Shown in pieces: positions 1 through 7,751 of a stretch of DNA of 16,009 nt. The stretch covers positions 11,708 through 27,716 of the forward strand of contig JAQVMR010000006.1 in assembly GCA_028703545.1 (NCBI GenBank). The letters are read 5' to 3'. Numbering within the stretch: the stretch's first letter is position 1; every line of letters starts with the position of its first letter. The position numbers and the translations under genes were made by a program. The notes below the pieces were generated by a model. That model was not told the DNA's origin. It saw only the letters and a program-made list of their open reading frames with translations, and ran no database searches. Source of the DNA: Patescibacteria group bacterium (GTDB taxonomy: Bacteria > Patescibacteriota > Patescibacteriia > UBA1558 > S5-K13).

Positions 1-127
1 GTTGGTGATGCTGATACTCCAGCAGCTCCTGTAATTGGACATATTGCTACAGATGAATATATTAATAATGCTGAAAAAGCAGCTATCATTGTAACAGGTA
101 CAGCTGAAGCAAATTCTTTAGTAACCG
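1..127 (+). repeat. Exact 127 bp direct repeat, copy 1
   Basis: Bases 1..127 are identical to 949..1075 by direct base-by-base reading; the first mismatch is 128 (t) against 1076 (c). The repeat may extend upstream of the window, because base 1 is already inside the repeat. Confidence 0.93.
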
Positions 128-948
128 TAACTTTAACCAATGGAGCAAATAGTAAAACCGAAATTTGGCAACTTACTGACGATGCCACAGAATTTAGTAT
201 CTCTGTTGATGGTAGAACTGCCACTCCAGGTGCTTTAGCAGACGGAATAATTACTGCTTCTGTTACTGCTACTGATGCTGCTGGAAATGTAAGTGCAGCT
301 GCTACTGATACAGCAATACAAGATACTGGTATACCTGATGCTCCTGTAATTGAACACATTGCTGGAGATGAACTTATTAATGATTCTGAAAAAGCAGCTA
401 TCATTGTAACAGGTACAGCTGAAGCAGGTTCTTTAGTAACCGTAACTTTAAGCGATGGAGAAAATAGTAAAACTGGTACTCAGCAACTTGCTGATGATGC
501 CACAGCATTTAGTATAACTATTGATGGTACAGATGCCGCTCCACTCGCTTTAACAGATGGAACAATTACTCCTTCTGTTACTGCTACTGATGCTGCTGGA
601 AATGTAAGTGCAGCTGATACTGATCCTACAGCAACACAAGATATTTCTGCTCCAACAGCTACTGCTGCTGTTACTCCAAGCACTGGAACATTAAAAGTTG
701 GTGACATTGTTACCACCACTTTAACAGCAGGTGGAAGTCAAGCAGATCTAACGATTGGTGCTTGTACTGTAAACTCTATTGATGTTGCTCCAACATTTAT
801 TAATAATACAGACGGAACATATACCGTAACATATACAGTAGCTGAAGATAATGACAATTGGGTTTCTGGTGCTTTACCAATCAGCTGCGTCTTAAACGAA
901 CCATCAGGAAATTCAGTAACAGTTAGCGACTTTGATGGTAATACTTTA
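1..948 (+). repeat. High-order repeat unit (A-A-B modules), 948 bp period
   Basis: Bases 1..948 form one super-unit of two A modules (offset 315 bp, 105 codons) followed by one B module. The next super-unit begins at 949 in the same codon phase. A1 and A2 share a 41 bp identical block (71..111 and 386..426). The period is an exact multiple of three, so the repeat expands or contracts without a frameshift. Confidence 0.85.
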
Positions 949-2961
949 GTTGGTGATGCTGATACTCCAGCAGCTCCTGTAATTGGACATATTGCTACAG
1001 ATGAATATATTAATAATGCTGAAAAAGCAGCTATCATTGTAACAGGTACAGCTGAAGCAAATTCTTTAGTAACCGCAACTTTAGCCTATGGAGAAAATAG
1101 TAAAACTGGTACTCAGCAACTTACTGAGGGTGCCACAGCATTTAGTATAACTATTGATGGTACAACTGCCACTCCAGAAGCTTTAGCAGACGGAATAATT
1201 ACTGCTTCTGTTACTGCTACTGATGCTGCTGGAAATAAAAGTGCGGCTGATATTGCTACAGCAACACAAGATACTAGTGCACCAACACTTCCAACCACTG
1301 CTATAATAGGAACTTCTATTCAAGACGGACCAGACACAATTACACTTGTTTTCAATGATACAAATGCTGTTTCAGCAGTTGATTCAGATTGGACCGATTG
1401 TAATGAAATTGCTTTAATAAATAGTCCTGATGGTACAGCTAAGACTTTGGCTGGTGCTACTTGTGTATATACCCCCGCTACTAAAACATTAGTTATTACT
1501 TTAGCAGAAGATGCAACTAATGTAGCAACATATTTAGTTAATGGAAGTGCCGTAGAGGTTACACCTGCTTTAAATAAAATTCAAGATGAGGCTGGTAATA
1601 TGGTCGCTAATTCTGAAGTTATAAGTGATGAAACAGTTAGTGGAGATGATGATGCTCCAGTTTTGAGTTCAATAGTATATAATCAAGTCGGTGGCGGAGT
1701 AATTACTTATGTTAACCCCTACGCTCAGGTATTAATAACAGCTACTTTCAATGAGGATATGACAAGTAGTCCCACAATAACAATTGCTGCCCCTGGTACA
1801 CTTGCCGACGTGACAGCTCAGACCATGAGTCGTACTTCAGCTACTGTTTGGACTTATACTTGGACAGTACCAAACGATTTAACAGTTGAAGGATTAGCTA
1901 ATATTTCTTTTGCGGGTACTGATTTAGCTGGCATAAGTTACGTAGATTTAGGAAATCCAATTGCGATTGATTCTCATACCCCAATTGTAAATACGTTTAC
2001 TGCTGAATCAATTACTACAACCGGAGCAACACTTACAGTTACTACCAATGAAAATGCAACCTGTGCATATGCTAATACAGAAAAAGATTATGATAACATG
2101 ACTACAATGGAAGATACAGGAGCAATGACTCATATTCAGGTATTAACAGGATTAACAGCAAATACATTATATAATTATTATGTTAGATGTCAGGATTCTT
2201 CAGGAAATATTATGACTAATTCAGCGCACGTATCATTTAGTACATTGGGTGACGAGATTGCTCCTACTGCTCCAGTGATTACCACAGCAGCAGCCACAGT
2301 CAATGCAGATTATTATACTATTTCTGGTACAGTGACATCTGATTCAAATTCAACTCAAGTGGTTAAAGTATTTGCAGGAACGGAAGTTTATGGAACAGTT
2401 ATTGTTCCAAAGAGTGGAACAGCTTGGTCAGTAGCAGTTAGTTTACCACAATCAGCAACTACAACATTCAGGGCTAATTCTACAGATGAATCCGGTAATG
2501 TAAGTGAGTATAGTAATTCAGTAATTATTACGGAAAGCGCTACGGCCGGACAGGGTAATGGAAGTTTGGCAGTAACTAGTATTAATTCTATAGAGAGCTA
2601 TGCTGCAGTTGATGGTGGTTGGCCAGATGGTGATGCTAGTACTTCTGATGGTTGGTCATGGACATTTTATGTTACCGTACCAACTAATGAAACACTATTT
2701 AATATGAAGTTTGATGATTGGCAAAGTAATAGTCACACTATTGATGCAGGTGGAAATATGAGATTTTATTCATCCCAAGCCTCTTCAGATGATCCTATTA
2801 ATATAGTAACAGCTGGTACTTATAGTGAAGATATGACAATAACAGGAGATCTAGATCCTGAAACAGCTGGAAATCAAATTGCTGTAACAGTTGAAATGAA
2901 AATTCCATCAGGCTCTTCAGGTGGATCTTATTCAACTTCTTACGGAATAAAGTCAAGATAG
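1..2961 (+). CDS. Large Ig-like/fibronectin-like repeat surface protein, 5' truncated by window edge
   Basis: Frame 1 is open from base 1 to the TAG at 2959..2961, giving 986 visible codons with no start inside; the true start lies upstream. Reading in order: Ig-like module A1 (about residues 8-108), A2 (about 112-214), a different module B with two Cys (about 215-316), A3 (about 317-425), a further Ig-like segment with two Cys (about 428-545), another from about 551, a fibronectin III-like domain (about 660-750), an Ig-like domain (about 751-845) and a distinct C-terminal domain rich in Trp, Gly and Ser (about 852-986). The A modules carry the pattern TGTAEA...LVT.TL...DG...SVTATDAAGN..., typical of bacterial Ig-like domains in large adhesins and S-layer-type proteins. 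No LPXTG motif or C-terminal membrane segment is visible, so anchoring is unclear. Composition is notably less AT-rich than the operon downstream (28 G+C of 60 in bases 541-600). Role as adhesin or cell-surface stalk is inferred. Confidence 0.88.
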   Translation, partial: VGDADTPAAPVIGHIATDEYINNAEKAAIIVTGTAEANSLVTVTLTNGANSKTEIWQLTDDATEFSISVDGRTATPGALADGIITASVTATDAAGNVSAAATDTAIQDTGIPDAPVIEHIAGDELINDSEKAAIIVTGTAEAGSLVTVTLSDGENSKTGTQQLADDATAFSITIDGTDAAPLALTDGTITPSVTATDAAGNVSAADTDPTATQDISAPTATAAVTPSTGTLKVGDIVTTTLTAGGSQADLTIGACTVNSIDVAPTFINNTDGTYTVTYTVAEDNDNWVSGALPISCVLNEPSGNSVTVSDFDGNTLVGDADTPAAPVIGHIATDEYINNAEKAAIIVTGTAEANSLVTATLAYGENSKTGTQQLTEGATAFSITIDGTTATPEALADGIITASVTATDAAGNKSAADIATATQDTSAPTLPTTAIIGTSIQDGPDTITLVFNDTNAVSAVDSDWTDCNEIALINSPDGTAKTLAGATCVYTPATKTLVITLAEDATNVATYLVNGSAVEVTPALNKIQDEAGNMVANSEVISDETVSGDDDAPVLSSIVYNQVGGGVITYVNPYAQVLITATFNEDMTSSPTITIAAPGTLADVTAQTMSRTSATVWTYTWTVPNDLTVEGLANISFAGTDLAGISYVDLGNPIAIDSHTPIVNTFTAESITTTGATLTVTTNENATCAYANTEKDYDNMTTMEDTGAMTHIQVLTGLTANTLYNYYVRCQDSSGNIMTNSAHVSFSTLGDEIAPTAPVITTAAATVNADYYTISGTVTSDSNSTQVVKVFAGTEVYGTVIVPKSGTAWSVAVSLPQSATTTFRANSTDESGNVSEYSNSVIITESATAGQGNGSLAVTSINSIESYAAVDGGWPDGDASTSDGWSWTFYVTVPTNETLFNMKFDDWQSNSHTIDAGGNMRFYSSQASSDDPINIVTAGTYSEDMTITGDLDPETAGNQIAVTVEMKIPSGSSGGSYSTSYGIKSR
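949..1075 (+). repeat. Exact 127 bp direct repeat, copy 2
   Basis: Second copy of 1..127, at the start of module A3. Downstream of 1075 the module switches to a sequence closer to A2 (the stretch encoding NSKTGTQQL and AFSITIDGT), then back to A1-like (ALADGIITASVTATDAAGN), a mosaic pattern. Confidence 0.93.
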
Positions 2962-2982
2962 AGATAAAATAGTTAATTTATA

Positions 2983-3010
2983 GGAGAAAGAAGAATTATC
3001 TTCTTTCTCC
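2983..3010 (+). terminator. Perfect 12 bp stem hairpin between the two surface-protein genes
   Basis: GGAGAAAGAAGA (2983..2994) pairs perfectly with TCTTCTTTCTCC (2999..3010) around a four-base loop, ATTA. It lies 21 bases after the stop of the Ig-like protein, the expected place for a terminator or 3' stabilising hairpin. No T-tract follows on the plus strand (the next bases are AAATGAG), so intrinsic termination is uncertain; transcript end protection or an attenuator ahead of the 3063 gene is possible. Confidence 0.6.
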
Positions 3011-3062
3011 AAATGAGTTAATTATTATTGAGTTAATAAATAAAATTATTAAATAAAAAAAT

Positions 3063-4013
3063 ATGATGAAAAAAATTTTTCTATTTTCTTTAGCAGTTAT
3101 TTTAAATTTCAGCTTATATGCCCCATTACAAGCATCAGAAACAGGAGGAACAATTAATCCAGGATTAGTAACTGGTATGGATGGAGTTGTAATTGCAGCA
3201 CCTACTGCTTCACCAGTTGCTGGTACTTATCATGCAACTCAAAGCGTTACCTTAACTGCAGATGGCCAAACAGCTATTTGTTATACTACTGATGACACAA
3301 CTCCAACCTGTGCTACTCCGACCACTTGTACTACTGGTAACGTTTATGAATCTGCTATTTTAGTAACTTTAACTGACACTATTAAGAGTCGTGCTTGTTA
3401 TGCCGATGGTTCTTTTGGGCCAGTTGCCACAGACACTTATACTTTAACTTGTACTACGTCTAGCGTTTCTAATGGAACGGTAGCGAGTTATCCAAGTTGT
3501 GCAGTTTCATGTAATTCTGGTTATACACTAAGTAATGGAAGCTGTGTAGCAGCTGGAGGAAGTGTAGGAGGTTTCACTCCAAGTATCACGACCACGACCA
3601 TTACTCCGACTACAAATACAATTACAAACACATCTTGGACAACAGGTAATTGGATGAAGACAAGCGATATAAGTACAGTATATTTTGTAGATGATAACAA
3701 AGTAAGACATGCATATCCAAGTGAGGCAATATGGCGTTCATACTTTGATAAAGATTTTTCTTTTGTTGATACAACAAGTACGCAGGATTTATATTCTTAT
3801 CCATTAGGAAAAAATGTTCCATTTAAGAGTGGCACTTTAATAAAAATACCCAGTGTTCCAAAAGTATATTTAGTTGGTGATAATGGTTTAATACAATGGA
3901 TTAAAACAGAAGCTACAGCAATACGATTATATGGAGAAAATTGGGCTAAATTAGTTAAAGATCTAAACGAAGCATTTTTTGGAGATTACATAACTGGAGA
4001 AGATATAGAGTAA
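3063..4013 (+). CDS. Secreted surface protein: chitobiase-type C-terminal/FN3-associated domain, Cys-rich segment and patescibacterial C-terminal domain
   Basis: The 316-residue product starts with a signal peptide: basic MMKK, hydrophobic core to about residue 20, likely cleavage after LQAS (about residue 25). Residues about 46-127 (PTASPVAGTY...VTLT...ICYTTDDTTPTC...IKSRACY) resemble the chitobiase/beta-hexosaminidase C-terminal or Fn3-associated domain, here with extra cysteines. Residues 130-161 hold a short Cys-rich segment (C130, C146, C150, C161). A Thr-rich linker (about 171-190) leads to a C-terminal domain (195-316) with YFVDDNKVRHAYPSE, YPLGKNV, KVYLVGDNGLIQWI and FFGDYITGEDI, a pattern I recall from many CPR surface and wall proteins; its function is not known to me. 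Start: ATG 3063 or the adjacent ATG 3066; no Shine-Dalgarno is visible. It stands alone between two hairpins, so it is probably monocistronic. Confidence 0.85.
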   Translation: MMKKIFLFSLAVILNFSLYAPLQASETGGTINPGLVTGMDGVVIAAPTASPVAGTYHATQSVTLTADGQTAICYTTDDTTPTCATPTTCTTGNVYESAILVTLTDTIKSRACYADGSFGPVATDTYTLTCTTSSVSNGTVASYPSCAVSCNSGYTLSNGSCVAAGGSVGGFTPSITTTTITPTTNTITNTSWTTGNWMKTSDISTVYFVDDNKVRHAYPSEAIWRSYFDKDFSFVDTTSTQDLYSYPLGKNVPFKSGTLIKIPSVPKVYLVGDNGLIQWIKTEATAIRLYGENWAKLVKDLNEAFFGDYITGEDIE

Positions 4014-4026
4014 AAGATTTATATAT

Positions 4027-4060
4027 AAAAAACAGTTCAAGCACTGAGCTGTTTTTTATT
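4027..4060 (+). terminator. Rho-independent terminator after the secreted protein gene
   Basis: AAAAAACAGTTCA (4027..4039) pairs with TGAGCTGTTTTTT (4045..4057) with one G-T wobble and a five-base loop, followed by ATTTTT. It sits 13 bases after the TAA at 4011..4013. A-tract and T-tract on either side make it potentially bidirectional. Confidence 0.85.
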
Positions 4061-4139
4061 TTTAATGTTAAATTATAAACTTCACCACATTATTTAGGTT
4101 TTTTTTAATTTCTATTGTCGTTTTTTAAATATTGAAACA

Positions 4140-4315
4140 ATAGTGAGTAGAGTAGCAAGGTAAATTACTTTATTTGACTAAGGCCAGGAATATAAATATA
4201 TTTATCATAATTTCGAATTATAGTTCTAATGTCCCATACGACACGGAGCCATTGAAAAAGCATTGATATAATCAGTGTTTTTTTGATACCCTAAGTTGTG
4301 GTTAGAACTAAAGGA
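4140..4315 (-). pseudogene. Decayed end of an IS481/IS3-like element (copy 1)
   Basis: Bases 4140..4251 align without gaps to 15766..15877, with 31 mismatches in 112 positions by hand count (about 72 % identity). In the second copy this stretch directly follows a recognisable transposase end. On the minus strand an aligned 28-codon reading frame ends at the same TAA in both copies (here 4167..4165) and contains the identical peptide YIYIP. Just upstream on the minus strand, in another frame, is HNLGYQKNTDYINAF (from about 4300), which resembles the LGY.TP..YI end of an integrase-core transposase but lacks the YN.ER motif and is frameshifted relative to the tail. I read it as a remnant; homology to copy 2 is seen directly, the IS family is inferred. 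Confidence 0.6.
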
Positions 4316-4321
4316 TCTTTT

Positions 4322-4354
4322 TTGCAATAAAAAATATACATTGCAATAAAAAAA
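4322..4354. repeat. Short direct repeat TTGCAATAAAAAA x2
   Basis: TTGCAATAAAAAA occurs at 4322..4334 and again at 4341..4353, a 19 bp period. It lies just upstream of the operon-leading hairpin. It may be a regulator site or a promoter -35 region (TTGCAA); neither is proven. Confidence 0.55.
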
Positions 4355-4387
4355 TCATTATGATAATGTGTTATTATAATGATTTTT
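4350..4387. promoter_or_regulatory. 17 bp hairpin with embedded TATAAT immediately before the glycan operon
   Basis: AAAAATCATTATGATAA (4350..4366) pairs with TTATTATAATGATTTTT (4371..4387), with one G-T wobble and loop TGTG. It ends 12 bases before the ATG at 4400. A-tract and T-tract flanks give it the look of a bidirectional terminator that would insulate the operon from upstream transcription. The right arm contains a consensus TATAAT (4375..4380), which would start transcription about ten bases before the start codon; no good -35 stands 17 bases ahead, and TATAAT is common by chance at this AT content. The hairpin is directly seen; terminator versus promoter/leader role is open. Confidence 0.55.
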
Positions 4388-4399
4388 ATTTAATTATTT

Positions 4400-5677
4400 A
4401 TGGGTAATAATAAGAAAAATATATTGTTTATTTCCTATATTTTTCCACCACAGCAATCTGGGGGAACTCAAAGAATATCACAATTTTTTAATGTATTAAA
4501 TCAATCTTTTAATGTATTTGTAATAACCACAAAAGATTCTTTTACTAAGAGATCTGATCCTGACAATATATTTAGAGTATGTGATTTATTGAAATATTTA
4601 AAGAATATTTTAAAAAAGAGGAGTAATAATTATACATTAAAAGACAAGCAGAAAACTCAAAGTTTTTTTATTGATTTTATAAAAAAAATTATTTATTTGT
4701 TTGTATTGTTTCCAGATGAATATTTTTTATTTATTCCCTTCGCAATTTTTAGAGGAATTAAAATACTAAGAAAAAACAAAATTGATTATATATTTTCAAC
4801 TTATCCACCATCATCCAATCTAGTAATCGGTTGGATTTTATCAAAATTATTTAATATAAGACATGTTGTAGATTTAAGGGAGCCATGGCTCGATACTCCA
4901 GATTGGTCAATGAATTATTCCAGTGGGTTTTTTGTTAAATTGAGGATAAAGATTGAAAATTTTATAGAAAAAATAATCATTAAAGATGCTTATAGAGTTA
5001 TATTAAATAATAGATGGATGAAATATGGATATGAAAAATTTTATAATATTAATAGAGGGTATAATATAATTCCGAATGGATTTGATGAATCTCTCATTAA
5101 TAGTATTAATTTGAATAATATTGCTCTAAACGATAAAAATGATGTTATTAATATCATATATGCTGGTAGTTATTACTCTAAACATCAGCCAGATTATTTA
5201 TTTGAAGCAATACATATGACAGTCAAAAATAATCCCAATCTTGTAGTAAGTTTTACAATATTCGGGGAAATAGATTATATAACTAAAAAATTGATTAAGA
5301 AATATAAAAATTTTTTTTCTGTGAAATACCTCGGTTATATTAATAAAAAAGATTGTTTAGAAAATATTGTGAAATCAGATTTGTCAATAATTCAATTTCC
5401 TTATGATAAATGGAGCCATTTTAGAATTCCTGGGAAAATATATGAATGTGAAAAATTAAATGTCCACATTTTGGTTCTTGGAGATAAAGATGGTGCACTA
5501 GAATTTTTGTCTAGGGATTTTAATAATAAATTTATTGAGGCAAATGATGTTTATAAAATATCCGAATATATATCAAATTTTAAAAAAGTAAAACATTCAG
5601 GTGTATTAAAATCAGGAGTAATAGATGCATATAATTATAATAATCTTAATAAGCAGTTTATAAAGTTATTCATATGA
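4400..5677 (+). CDS. GT-B glycosyltransferase, family 4-like
   Basis: This 425-residue protein shows a GT-B fold pattern: an N-terminal Rossmann half beginning ILFISYIFPPQQSGGTQR (8-25), with the STYPPSS (133-139) and VVDLREPW (156-163) motifs typical of the WbuB-type glycosyltransferase 4 group, and a C-terminal donor-binding half with IPNGFD (224-229), YAGSYYSKH (254-262), IFGE (287-290) and IPGKIYEC (343-350). The last stands where family 4 enzymes carry the E-x7-E motif. It would transfer a sugar from a nucleotide donor onto a growing glycan at the inner face of the membrane; donor and acceptor cannot be read from the sequence. First gene of the operon; its stop overlaps the next start as ATGA (5674..5677). 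ATG start with no Shine-Dalgarno. Confidence 0.85.
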   Translation: MGNNKKNILFISYIFPPQQSGGTQRISQFFNVLNQSFNVFVITTKDSFTKRSDPDNIFRVCDLLKYLKNILKKRSNNYTLKDKQKTQSFFIDFIKKIIYLFVLFPDEYFLFIPFAIFRGIKILRKNKIDYIFSTYPPSSNLVIGWILSKLFNIRHVVDLREPWLDTPDWSMNYSSGFFVKLRIKIENFIEKIIIKDAYRVILNNRWMKYGYEKFYNINRGYNIIPNGFDESLINSINLNNIALNDKNDVINIIYAGSYYSKHQPDYLFEAIHMTVKNNPNLVVSFTIFGEIDYITKKLIKKYKNFFSVKYLGYINKKDCLENIVKSDLSIIQFPYDKWSHFRIPGKIYECEKLNVHILVLGDKDGALEFLSRDFNNKFIEANDVYKISEYISNFKKVKHSGVLKSGVIDAYNYNNLNKQFIKLFI

Positions 5678-6606
5678 AAAAATTTTTGGTAAAAACTTTA
5701 TATGGGTTAAATTTCTATAAAATTTTTAAAAAATTTTATCATCCTTATAATCTTAGAATTATATGTTATCATAGTGTTTGCGAAAGTCACGAATTTCTAC
5801 CAAACTGGTTATGTATTAGCAAAAGTAATTTCATTAATCAATTAAGAATTATAAAACAACACTTTAATATAATAAGTTTTTCAGAATTGGATTTAGTTAA
5901 ATCTAGGAAAATAAAAAATCCGTTAATAATAACATTTGATGACGGTTTGGCGGATAATTATCATACCGTAATGCCAATTCTTGAAAGCGAAAATTTAAAA
6001 GCAACTTTTTATTTAAACACTGTTTATTTAGAAAATAAAGATGAAATACTTTGGACACATAATTTATATATTTTAAATAATCTACTGGGCGTAAAAAAGA
6101 TTTTTAAGTATTTTAATTTAGGTAGTAATATATCAGTAAACAATTTGTTAGATTTAACAAAATATATAAGAAATCATTATTCTAAAGAAGAAATAATAGA
6201 TAAATTAAAAGATTTAAATTTAAAGTTTTCTTTAGATTTTAAGAATAATAATTTTTATTTAAATAAAGATCAAATTATAGATATGCTGAAGAGGGGCATG
6301 ACCATTGGATGTCACGGTATAGACCACTTTGATTTAACAAAAATTTCTAATTATAAAAAAGAAACTATAGAATCTAGGAATTTTTTGAATAATTTATTTC
6401 ATATAGATATAAAGAATTTTGCTTATCCATTTGGAGATCCACAAAGTTTTAATAATAATATTAACAAAGAGTTGTTTCCTTTTTTTGATAATTTATGCAC
6501 TACGATTCCTGGCATCAATAATACCAACAAAAATTTATATAAAAGAATATGTTCTTATGAGATGAGTAGAGAAAAATTGTTATTAAAATTATTAATTGGA
6601 ATATAA
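5674..6606 (+). CDS. Polysaccharide deacetylase (NodB homology domain, CE4)
   Basis: The 310-residue protein carries the CE4 metal-dependent deacetylase motifs: TFDDG (87-91, with D89 the usual base and D90 the usual metal ligand), a second motif with H214 and H218 (CHGIDHFDL) supplying metal-binding histidines, and AYPFGDP (250-256). CE4 enzymes remove N- or O-acetyl groups from glycans. A long insertion of about 90 residues (115-205) separates motifs 1 and 2, and no signal peptide is evident, so it may work on lipid-linked or nucleotide-linked intermediates inside the cell rather than on peptidoglycan. It overlaps the preceding glycosyltransferase by 4 bases and is followed after 2 bases by the next, which supports a role in editing the same glycan. 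Confidence 0.87.
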   Translation: MKKFLVKTLYGLNFYKIFKKFYHPYNLRIICYHSVCESHEFLPNWLCISKSNFINQLRIIKQHFNIISFSELDLVKSRKIKNPLIITFDDGLADNYHTVMPILESENLKATFYLNTVYLENKDEILWTHNLYILNNLLGVKKIFKYFNLGSNISVNNLLDLTKYIRNHYSKEEIIDKLKDLNLKFSLDFKNNNFYLNKDQIIDMLKRGMTIGCHGIDHFDLTKISNYKKETIESRNFLNNLFHIDIKNFAYPFGDPQSFNNNINKELFPFFDNLCTTIPGINNTNKNLYKRICSYEMSREKLLLKLLIGI

Positions 6607-6608
6607 TT

Positions 6609-7751
6609 ATGGGAAAAAATATTTTGATAATTAGTACATCTTATTTTCCAATTGACGGTGGACAAGAAATTGGCCTTAGACTTTTATTAAATGAAATTCA
6701 GAAAATTGATAATAATATTACTTTTAATATTTTAACTCCAAGATTCTATAAGCAGCATAAAGAATATGAAGTCATAGATAATATAAAAATATTTAGATAT
6801 AATAGTAGATTAATAAAGTATCCAAGTAAAATCTTTCCAAAGAATTTTAATTATTTTATTCATGTATTATATAGTTTTTTGTTTATATCAAAGTATTTAA
6901 AATTAATAAAACCAGATATTATTATTACTTATTTTATGATTCCATCTGGTTTTGCTTCTTTGTTTTTCTCCAAAAAATATAAGATACCAAATATTGTTTT
7001 TCTGGGAGGTAGTGATGTTTTTAACAACAATTTATTATTTAAATTATTATTTAAATCCTTCTTACCAAATTCTAAAAAAATATTGGTGACATCAAATTTT
7101 ATTAAAAATTATTTGATAAAAAATTTTAGTATCAATGGAGATAAAATAAAAAATATTCCGTATGGAATTGATACTAAATTATTTTTTGCCAAAAATAAAA
7201 ATATTAATGAAAAAATTAAAATTTTATGCGTACAAAGATTAGTAAAATCAAAAGGGGTAGATATTTTAATAAAAGCCATAGATAAAATTGTAAGAAATAA
7301 TACCATTGATATATTTTTAGATATAGTTGGGGATGGTGAAGAGAGGATTTATCTTGAGAATTTAGTAAAATCAAAAGAATTAAACAATGTTATTACATTT
7401 CATGGAAATATAAAAAATGAGAAAATTGTGCAATATTATAAAAATTCCGATATTTTTGTTTTTCCAACACTGTCTGAAGGATTTGGTATAGTACTTCTAG
7501 AAGCAATGGCTTCTGGTAATATAATAATTGCATCTAATTGTTGTTCAATTCCAGACATTATAAAAGATAATAATAATGGCATCTTATTTCAATCTGGAAA
7601 TATTGATGATTTAACAATTAAATTAAAAAATGTTATAGAAAATATTGATCATTATAAATATTTAGCTGATAATGCAGTAAAAGATGTAAAACAATTTGAT
7701 ATTTCTTGTGTTGCGGGTGATTTATTAATTGAATTGAAAAAGATATGTTAA
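6609..7751 (+). CDS. Glycosyltransferase family 4 (GT-B)
   Basis: The 380-residue protein is a classic GT4: N-terminal ILIISTSYFPIDGGQE (5-20) with the Gly-rich acceptor-side loop, FLGGSDV (131-137), and a Glycos_transf_1 donor half with IPYGIDTKLF (183-192), VQRLVKSKG (208-216, containing the conserved R and K that bind the donor phosphates), IVGDGEER (239-246), and the E-x7-E motif SEGFGIVLLEAM (E290 and E298). It is the most canonical glycosyltransferase in the cluster and probably retains stereochemistry at the transferred sugar, as the family does. ATG start 2 bases after the previous stop; its end overlaps the radical SAM gene by 7 bases. Confidence 0.92.
   Translation: MGKNILIISTSYFPIDGGQEIGLRLLLNEIQKIDNNITFNILTPRFYKQHKEYEVIDNIKIFRYNSRLIKYPSKIFPKNFNYFIHVLYSFLFISKYLKLIKPDIIITYFMIPSGFASLFFSKKYKIPNIVFLGGSDVFNNNLLFKLLFKSFLPNSKKILVTSNFIKNYLIKNFSINGDKIKNIPYGIDTKLFFAKNKNINEKIKILCVQRLVKSKGVDILIKAIDKIVRNNTIDIFLDIVGDGEERIYLENLVKSKELNNVITFHGNIKNEKIVQYYKNSDIFVFPTLSEGFGIVLLEAMASGNIIIASNCCSIPDIIKDNNNGILFQSGNIDDLTIKLKNVIENIDHYKYLADNAVKDVKQFDISCVAGDLLIELKKIC

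Noticed and set aside
1..1280. CRISPR array
   Set aside because: The repeats are long, coding and in frame, and lack short uniform repeats with unique spacers; no cas-like gene is present.
480..1298. Minus-strand open frames within the repeat region (480..719, 738..1037, 1113..1298)
   Set aside because: They recur with the repeat and lie opposite a continuous plus-strand frame; their low-complexity Val/Ala/Ser content is the antisense reading of Ig-like repeats.
1447..1449. TTG at 1447 as the start of the Ig-like protein
   Set aside because: The same frame is open to base 1 with the same domain style, so this is an internal Leu codon, not a start.
3015..3037. Direct repeat GAGTTAAT x2 as an operator ahead of the secreted protein
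   Set aside because: An 8-base AT-rich repeat is weak evidence and no promoter elements line up with it.
5674..5677. UGA read as glycine (code 25)
   Set aside because: The only gene ending in TGA ends in a standard ATGA start-stop overlap with a good next gene, and the extension would be only a few residues.
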